A stretch of DNA of 64,000 nt from Metamycoplasma gateae (GTDB lineage Bacteria; Bacillota_I; Bacilli_A; Mycoplasmatales; Metamycoplasmataceae), in assembly GCF_036352135.1 (NCBI RefSeq), contig NZ_CP143578.1, forward strand, positions 1 to 64,000. Direction: 5' to 3'. The notes beneath the pieces are model-generated. The model searched no databases and was not told the origin of the DNA. It saw only the letters and a list, made by a program, of their open reading frames with translations. Shown here piece by piece: positions 57,108-64,000 of the stretch; the stretch's first letter is position 1; each line of letters starts with the position of its first letter. The position numbers were made by a program, and so were the translations under genes.

Positions 57108-59921
57108 CTATTTTTTCTTAATTTGTTTAACTTTTTGTTCAATAATTGATAGATCAATATTATCCATCAATTGAATTTTTTCATCTAATGAAAGTTTGCT
57201 TCGATTATTTTTATTTTTACTTTCATTATCGATGGTTATAAAGTCTTCTTGAATTTCGAATAGCTCGATTTTATCATTTTCTAATTTATCATCACTTTTC
57301 AAATCATCTTCTATCAATTCTTCGTTTTTATTAGTGTGATAATATCTTTTGAATAAGGTTGTTTCAGTTGTTAATTCAATATTATTTTCGTGTTCTTTTT
57401 GATTTAAAAAATAATTTTTTAATTCTTCTTTTTTGTTATTATCCACATCAATTAATTCATTAATTTTAATATGTTGTATTAAAAATCCACTATTATTAAA
57501 TTCAATGTTTAAATCGACTAATTTATCATTTTTGCTTCGATCTTTAATTATTTTTTCTAAACTTAATCTATTAATTTCATTATTTTTATCACTGTAAAAT
57601 AATTCTAATTCTTTGGTATTTACTTCTAAACATTTTGGAATACAATTGTTTGCCTTAATAAAGTTGAATAATTTTGTTCCTCTATTGCTTCTATTTGTGT
57701 ATTCGATATCACTCATTGATCATTGTTTTGCCATCCCACCTTCAGTTATCATTGTAACTGAGTTTAGTTTTGAACATGTTGCAAAAGCAGATACAAAAGT
57801 TTTTTCATTTGTTTGTAATTTTGGAAGTAATTTAATTCCTTGAGCCCTTAATGCTAAGTCTGTTGAAAAAACATTTTCATTTATTAAGAAATATGATCCA
57901 TTGTTTAGTAGGATGAAAATATCTTTTTCATCGTTCCCAATTTTTGCATCAATCAATTCATCATCAGCATTTTTAAAACTGATACAAGTTCTTTTTTTAT
58001 TTAACACTTTTGAATCAAAGTTAGCTATTTTGACTTTTTTTGCATACCCGAATTTAGATATTAAGATTATATTAATATACGAATTGTATGAAGTAATTTC
58101 CATAACTCTTATTACTTTTTCATTACTATCTAAATTTACTAATGAAGAAATGTGGTTACCTATTTCTTTTCATGCATTATCTTTTAAAACATGTGCTTCA
58201 ATCACAAAGAAATTACCTTTGTTTGTAAAAAATAAAAGTTTTGATAGTGAATTTATTTTGTCGTAATATTTAATAGTGTCATTTTCTTTTAATTTATATG
58301 TTGAAAAATCGTTTGAATTAAATATTTTTAAGCTTATTTTTTTAATATAACCTTCTTGTGAAATAAAGAAATAAAAATCTTCATTTTTAGCTAATAATTT
58401 GTGATCAACTTCTTTATTGATTGTCTCATTTTTTATTTCTGTTTTTCTAGGTTTTGAATATTCATCCTTAATTTCTTTAAGTTGATTAATTAAATATTTA
58501 TCAAATTCATAATTATCATTCAATAATGTTTCGCATCTTTTGATTAGTACTTCAAGATTATTTTTTTCTTCTTGGAATTCTATTTGATCCATTCTCGATA
58601 ATTTGTATAATCTTAATTCAGCAATAGCAGTAGCCTGAATTTCGGTGAAATTAAATCTCTTCATTAAAGCAAGTATTACACCCTTTTTTGAATTATCGCT
58701 TTCTTTAATTAATTTAACAACTTCATCCGAAATTTCTGCAACTCTTATAAATCCTTCTACTATTTCATGACGCAATTTGTATTTTTGTCAATCATATTTT
58801 ATTCCATTAGTATTAACTAATCTTAAATGTTCTAAGAAAGCATACAGAGCTTTATCTAAAGACAATAAACATGGAGCATTTTTATAAATTGCAAGCATGT
58901 TATAGTCGTAATTTATTCTTAATTTAGTTTTATTCATTAAGTATGTTAATATTGCCTCAGGATTTGAATTATCTTCTAATTCTATAAGAATTGATAAACC
59001 GTTTCTGTCGGATTGATCTCTTACCTCTTTTATCCCAGAAATAGTTTTTGAAGAAATAATCGAATCAATTTCAAAAACCATTTTTGATTTAACTACACCA
59101 AATGGAATTTCTAAAATTTCAATAGCAACAATATTACCCTTTTTATCTTCAATAAATCTATATTTGGAAGAAAGGGTAATTTTACCTCTACCACTCTTAA
59201 AAGCATCGACTATTCCGTTTGTTCCATAAATTATTCCCCCTGTTGGAAAATCAGGACCCTTTACATATTCCATTAATTGTTCAACAGATATGTTAGGTTT
59301 TTTTATCATCGCAATTGTTGCATCAATCAATTCACCTAAATTATGAGGCGGAATCTGTGTTGCAAAACCTGATGCAATTCCAACGGCTCCATTTACTAAT
59401 AAATTAGGAAATAATGTTGGTAATATGACTGGTTCATATTCAGAATCATCAAAGTTAGGTATCATTGTTATAACTTTACGTTCTAAATCCTTCAACATTA
59501 ATTCAGTTATTTTTTCAAGTCTAGATTCAGTATAACGCATTGCAGCAGCAGGGTCATCATCGATAGAACCCTTATTACCATGCATTTGTACAAGCGGGTA
59601 ATTGCTTTTTCATTCTTGAGCCATTCTAACCATAGCTTCATAAACAGAACTATCACCATGAGGGTGGTATTTACCTAAAACATCCCCAACAATACGAGCT
59701 GATTTTTTAAATGGATCTTTATTTCTTAATTTAAGATTTCACATTGAAAATAATATTCTTCTTTGCACAGGTTTAAGTCCATCTCTTGCATCAGGAATAG
59801 CTCTTTGTTGAATAACATATTTTGAAAAACGAGAAAAACTACTACTCATTATTTCAATCATGTTTTTATCAATAATATTTTCAATTACCGATTCAATTTC
59901 TTTTTTACTGTTTTTATCCAT
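57108..59921 (-). CDS. parC: DNA topoisomerase IV subunit A
   Basis: This 937-residue subunit cuts and rejoins DNA to decatenate sister chromosomes. The start ([19 protein letters not shown], near residue 42), [17 protein letters not shown] near 85 and the catalytic Tyr in [10 protein letters not shown] near 130 are all clear. A beta-pinwheel-like C-terminal domain ends in a long charged tail (residues about 735-937). UGA-Trp codons break the standard-code reading into five pieces. It follows parE by 14 bases. Pairing directly with parE and the absence of gyrA-like GQRG repeats favour parC over gyrA. Confidence 0.92.
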
Positions 59922-59935
59922 AGTAATCTCTCTTA

Positions 59936-61861
59936 TTATTTTTTATTTATTTCAAATTCATCAATACTTGAAAAGTCAATGTTGTTATTAATTCAAGCTT
60001 TTCTAGATTCAGAATCATCGCTCATAAAGGTAGTAATACTTCTTTCAGTTAAACCTTGGTGATCTATATTTACCTTTATTATTGATCTTGTTTCAGGGTT
60101 CATTGTTGTTTCTCATAATTGATCTGCATTCATTTCACCTAAACCTTTATATCTTTGTATTTCATAATTAGAATATTGAGAAGTTATTTCCTTTAATCCT
60201 TCTTCATCTCATGCATAGAAGTGTTTATTATTTGAATTTCTTATTGTTATTTTGTATAGTGGAGGCATTGCTATATATACCATTCCAGCTTCAATTAATT
60301 TCTTCATATATCTTCAGAAGAAAGTTAGTAATAACATTTGTATATGTGCACCATCAACGTCGGCGTCAGTCATAATAATTATTTTTCCATACTGAGAATT
60401 TTTAACATCAAAATCCTCACCAATTCCAGCTCCAATTGTATTTATTATTATTGCTAGTTCTTCATTTGCTAAGATATCAATTAACTTAGCTTTATCAGTA
60501 TTCATAACAATTCCTCTTAAAGGTAAAATTGCTTGAGTTACTCTGTCACGACCCATTTTTGCAGAACCGCCAGCTGAGTCCCCCTCGACTAAAAATAATT
60601 CTTTTACTTTAGGATTTTTTGATTGAGCAGGCGTTAATTTACCAGAAAGAATTTTTTTAGAATCTAATTTATTTTTAACTTTTCTTGCTTCATTTCTAGC
60701 ATTTCTTGCAGCCATTCTACCTTCATAGGTACGTTTTATTTTCTCGATTATCTTATCAGCCTCAGCCTTATTTTCATTTAAGAAGAAATTGAATTTTTCG
60801 CTGAAAAATTCTTCGACAGATTCCCTTGCTTCTGGGGTTCCTAATTTATCTTTTGTCTGACCGACAAATTCTAAAATATTTTCAGGAACTTTTAAAGATA
60901 CAACTGCAATAATCCCTTCTCTTACGTCCAAACCATCGAAGCTAATTTTAGATTTTGATGAATTATTATTTTTTGAATATCATTCATTAATAGTCTTTGT
61001 TAGAGCAGTTTTAAAAGCAGTTTCGTGAGTTCCACCATCTCTAGTTTTAACATTATTAACAAATGAGTATATAGTTTCACTGTAATTTTCTGTATATGCA
61101 AGTGATATTTCGATTTCGATATTATTTTTTCCCACACCAGATGCAAAAAATACGCTACTTATGAATTTTCTTCCTTCACCAACAAAATTAATATATTCCT
61201 TAATTCCTTCATTAGTTTGGAATACAATATTTTCATTTGTATTTTCATTAATGTAGTTTATTTTTAAATTAGAAATTAGAAAACTTGCTTCTCTTAATTT
61301 TTCTTTAACAGTTTCCGATGAAAACTTAGCTTTTTTGAAGATAGTATAATTAGGTCAAAATTGAACCTTTGTTCCTTGTTTGTTAGTAGATCCTACCACG
61401 TATGTTTTTTGGGTAATTTTTTCTTGTTCAAATGAAGTAAAGTATTCTTTTTTATCTCTATAAACAGTTACTTCCATTTTAGAACTTAGAGCATTAACAA
61501 CTGATGATCCAACACCATGTAAACCACCACTGGTTTTATAAGCCCCATCCCCAAATTTACCACCAGCATGTAATTCTGTAAATACTAATTCAACACCAGT
61601 CTTACCTGATTCGTGTTTGTTAATGGGAACTCCACGTCCGTTATCTTCAACAATAACTGATCCATCTTTTTTTAATATAACCTTAATATTGTTTGCAAAT
61701 CCAGCTAAAGCTTCATCTATTGCATTATCCACTATTTCTCAAACTAGGTGATGTAAACCGTTTGAATCAGTTGAACCAATATACATACCGGGTCTTTTAA
61801 TAACTGCATCTAAACCTTTTAAAACTTTTAAATCTTTTGCTTCGTAATTATTTGTGCTCAT
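59936..61861 (-). CDS. parE: DNA topoisomerase IV subunit B
   Basis: This 641-residue ATPase subunit works with ParC. The GHKL domain has RPGMYIGST near residue 23, [11 protein letters not shown] near 40, [10 protein letters not shown] near 70 and the ATP lid [21 protein letters not shown] near 100. The TOPRIM part has [13 protein letters not shown] near 425 and [11 protein letters not shown] near 495. Length, without the insert seen in many GyrB proteins, and pairing with parC fit ParE. The start is the ATG at 61861. Several UGA-Trp codons interrupt standard-code reading. Confidence 0.92.
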
Positions 61862-61902
61862 AAAATTAATTATATATTTTTTATTTATTTAATAAAAAAT
61901 AA

Positions 61903-61919
61903 AACGTCAATATGACGTC
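61903..61919 (-). terminator. Palindromic terminator before parE
   Basis: ACGTCA and TGACGT pair tightly; read on the minus strand T-rich sequence follows. It separates the membrane protein gene from parE. Confidence 0.65.
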
Positions 61920-62315
61920 TTAAATTCTAAAATTTTTGTTATTTTCTTCAAATTGATCATTAATTAAATTAATATCAGCTTGATAAAACTTATTACCTAA
62001 TCAACATTTAATTTTATTATTTATCTTCTTATTTTTAGTGATTTTATATATTTTTGCAAAGTGTTTTTTTACTATGTATTTTATTATAAAAAATAAAGAA
62101 ACCCATACTGTTAATAATATTGCACTAATTATTCCAAAGTATAAAGGGTAATTGCCTGTTTTAAATGAATTTGTTATTGCATTTAAGGTAAAAAATGTTA
62201 TTCATAAAGCAGTAATAGCAATTGGAATAAGAATGATAATCGAGATTATGAATCAATATGCAACATAGGCTTTTTTGGATTTTGGATAGTCTTTAAGTTG
62301 TCTTAAAATACTCAT
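61920..62315 (-). CDS. Small two-helix membrane protein of unknown function
   Basis: This 131-residue protein begins MSILRQLKDYPKSKKAYVAY, after the Shine-Dalgarno AAGGAGAG. Two strong membrane helices follow: residues about 21-45 (FIISIIILIPIAITALW) and about 62-85 (ISAILLTVWVSLFFIIKYIV). A basic, probably cytoplasmic tail ends the protein. It has UGA-Trp codons, so standard-code scanning misses it. The family was not recognised. It sits 16 bases after thiI in the same direction. Confidence 0.75.
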
Positions 62316-62331
62316 GTGTTCTCTCCTTTTT

Positions 62332-63489
62332 TTAAATAATATCAAACTTTTTGATTATTATTTCGTTTATAACTTCATCTTCTAACTGATTTAATTTTTC
62401 TAATTCTTCTTCTAATTTTTTTACTTCTTCCCTATTTGGTTTGGTAACAGGAAATTTAGGAGCAAAAAGTTCGCATGTTTCACAAGCTTTTTGAATTGAG
62501 ATATCCATTGTTTTAATATCGTTTGCAATCTTTATTGTTTCATTTTTATCAAACGTTAATAATGGTCTAAAAATTGGTAAATTACTTACTTCTGAAATTG
62601 TATAAATAGATTCAAGAGTTTGCGAAGCTACTTGTGCTAAATTTTCACCATTCGAAAGAGCTTTAATATTGTATTTTTCAGCTATCTTTTGAGCAATTCT
62701 ATAAAAACTTCTTCTCATTAAAGTTATTTTATATTTTTGATTCGAAACTAAACCGATATAATTCATTATTTTAGTGTAATTAATTTGAAATAGGGTAGAA
62801 GAACCTTGATATTTAGTCAATAAACTGATAATATCATCGATTTTTTGAGTTGTTTTTTCATCTGTGTGAGGTGGGGTTATAAAATTTAAAAATGCAACTT
62901 TTAAACCTCTTTTTTGTAATAAGTTAGCAGCAACTGGTGAGTCAATACCACCACTTATTAAATGTAATACTCTGCCTGATGATGATACAGGCATGCCTCC
63001 TAACCCATTGATATAATTACTAAAAACATAGGTATATTTATCTCTTATTTCAATATATATTGTTAAATCAGCATTAGTTAAATTTACTTTTTTATCACTA
63101 AAATTACTTAAAATAATTCCACCAAAATGCATATTTAATTGTGAAGAATTTAATGGATAATTTTTATTATGTCTTCTTGAATTTATTGCAAAACTATTAA
63201 AGCTATTTTCTTTAGCAACCTCGATAACTAATTTTTCAATGTCATCTAAATTTGTAGATGTTTTATAAACAATTGAATACGATGAAATTCCAAATATGTA
63301 TTTTAAAGATTTTAAATTCTTCACTGAATATTTGCAAAAAGCCCTGTCATATTCAACTTTTAGTTCTTCTTTTGGAATATATAGTTCAATATTTCTTCTT
63401 AATTGATTAATGAAATCTTTCTTATTTTCACCTTTAAGGGTTAATTCTCCATATCTTATTAATATCTCTTTTGAATGTTCACAATTCAT
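62332..63489 (-). CDS. thiI: tRNA 4-thiouridine synthetase ThiI
   Basis: This 385-residue enzyme adenylates U8 of tRNA and delivers sulfur to it. The THUMP region covers residues about 60-165, and the PP-loop ATP site is LISGGIDSPVA near 180. CETCELFAP near 345 has paired Cys, but the rhodanese domain of E. coli ThiI is absent, as in Firmicutes. The ATG at 63489 is chosen because AAGGAGAT lies just upstream; the ATG at 63510 would overlap that site and the previous gene's end. In this window thiamine is imported, so s4U formation is the likelier role. No UGA codons. Confidence 0.93.
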   Translation of the reverse strand: MNCEHSKEILIRYGELTLKGENKKDFINQLRRNIELYIPKEELKVEYDRAFCKYSVKNLKSLKYIFGISSYSIVYKTSTNLDDIEKLVIEVAKENSFNSFAINSRRHNKNYPLNSSQLNMHFGGIILSNFSDKKVNLTNADLTIYIEIRDKYTYVFSNYINGLGGMPVSSSGRVLHLISGGIDSPVAANLLQKRGLKVAFLNFITPPHTDEKTTQKIDDIISLLTKYQGSSTLFQINYTKIMNYIGLVSNQKYKITLMRRSFYRIAQKIAEKYNIKALSNGENLAQVASQTLESIYTISEVSNLPIFRPLLTFDKNETIKIANDIKTMDISIQKACETCELFAPKFPVTKPNREEVKKLEEELEKLNQLEDEVINEIIIKKFDII

Positions 63490-63490
63490 A

Positions 63491-64000
63491 TTATTTATCT
63501 CCTTTGTCATTTTGCTTTTTAACAGTTTTTGATATTATTTCATCAAATTTTTCCTTGTAAAATAAATTAATAAGTTCAGCATAAATTCTTTGATTATTTG
63601 GATTATTTGTGTCTTTATTATTTCTAAAGAAATTAGTTATTACGTTTTTACTTATTTTTATTTTTAAATTAAGTTCAATTACTAATAAATTAATTAATTT
63701 AATAATATTTTCAATTTGATTTTGCTGATAATAATTTTTGTAATTCTTCATACTTTGGTTAAATAAATTTTGATAGAAAATTATTTCATCTGTAAGTTTG
63801 TATTCAAAATTATGAAACGCAAAACAATTAATAAATTTATCATTTAATATTTCTTTATTTCCTTCAATGTTTCCTCCATTGAAATTTTGAATAATTTCTG
63901 ATTGAATATTTAATATTTCTTTTATTTTTTTCAATAAAAATATTAGTTCTTCTTTTTTATTTTTGAATGAAATATCTTCAATTCTCTCAAAGTTTTTAGT
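63491..64000 (-). CDS. Unrecognised protein, N-terminal part outside the window
   Basis: The frame is open from the window edge (64000) to the stop at 63491, giving 169 visible C-terminal residues. They are polar, Asn/Lys-rich and helical with no catalytic motif. The TTG near 63934 is unlikely to be the start, because the open frame continues past it to the edge. Its stop lies 1 base before the thiI start, so the two are coupled. In Bacillus ezrA lies near thiI, so an EzrA-like product is a weak possibility based only on synteny. Confidence 0.65.
   Translation of the reverse strand, partial: TKNFERIEDISFKNKKEELIFLLKKIKEILNIQSEIIQNFNGGNIEGNKEILNDKFINCFAFHNFEYKLTDEIIFYQNLFNQSMKNYKNYYQQNQIENIIKLINLLVIELNLKIKISKNVITNFFRNNKDTNNPNNQRIYAELINLFYKEKFDEIISKTVKKQNDKGDK

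Overview
The window comes from a mycoplasma. It is very A+T-rich, and its genes read through only if TGA encodes tryptophan (code 4): almost every long gene has in-frame TGA codons at conserved tryptophan positions. It opens with dnaA-dnaN, so base 1 lies at or near oriC. The p80-p60-hinT cluster at 41.4-45.6 kb is best known from Mycoplasma hominis. With a dimethylargininase-like gene, lactate dehydrogenase and acetate kinase, it points to the hominis group (Metamycoplasma). The species cannot be fixed from the sequence alone.

Layout. 0-6 kb: dnaA, dnaN, an S4-domain gene, rpmB, a nucleosidase, tatD, rsmA and tRNA-Cys/Arg. 6-10.8 kb: a zone of broken genes, with a decayed GIY-YIG nuclease/adenine methylase pair converging on each other, an intact dimethylargininase-like gene, and two frameshifted paralogous membrane genes. 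10.8-13.2 kb, minus strand: a lipoprotein and gpmI. 13.5-19.3 kb: two tandem ~910-residue DUF885 (putative zinc peptidase) surface proteins with signs of gene conversion, then tRNA-Leu/Lys. 19.6-22.6 kb, minus strand: a p37/p69-like thiamine uptake operon behind a TPP riboswitch. 22.6-25.3 kb: an overlapping operon of an S1-domain gene, a degenerate glucose-6-phosphate isomerase homologue and lactate dehydrogenase. 25.4-26.1 kb: a lone PhnC-type ATPase, probably the missing energiser of the thiamine system. 26.2-29.1 kb: mgtA with a leader carrying a short ORF. 29.3-30.9 kb: prs-rsmG. 31.0-40.3 kb: a giant 2786-residue MacB/FtsX-type permease and its ATPase. 40.4-41.1 kb: a LicD-like gene. 41.4-49.6 kb: p80-p60-hinT, lysS, whiA, an isolated 5S rRNA and ackA. 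49.7-53.4 kb: a heterodimeric ABC exporter. 53.5-64 kb, minus strand: a pseudouridine synthase, an M20 peptidase, a lipoprotein endonuclease, a 38-residue basic protein, parC-parE, a membrane protein, thiI and one gene running off the edge.

How it fits together. The genes fit a wall-less parasite living on host peptides, nucleotides and vitamins: a surface nuclease, dipeptidase and DUF885 proteins outside, with Mg2+, thiamine and other ABC transporters. Most units end in clear stem-loop terminators, and several adjacent genes overlap or nearly touch. The most notable points are the TPP riboswitch with a complete predicted switching logic, the DUF885 pair, the mgtA leader ORF and the cluster of decaying genes at 6-10.8 kb. 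No insertion sequence, phage or CRISPR was seen.
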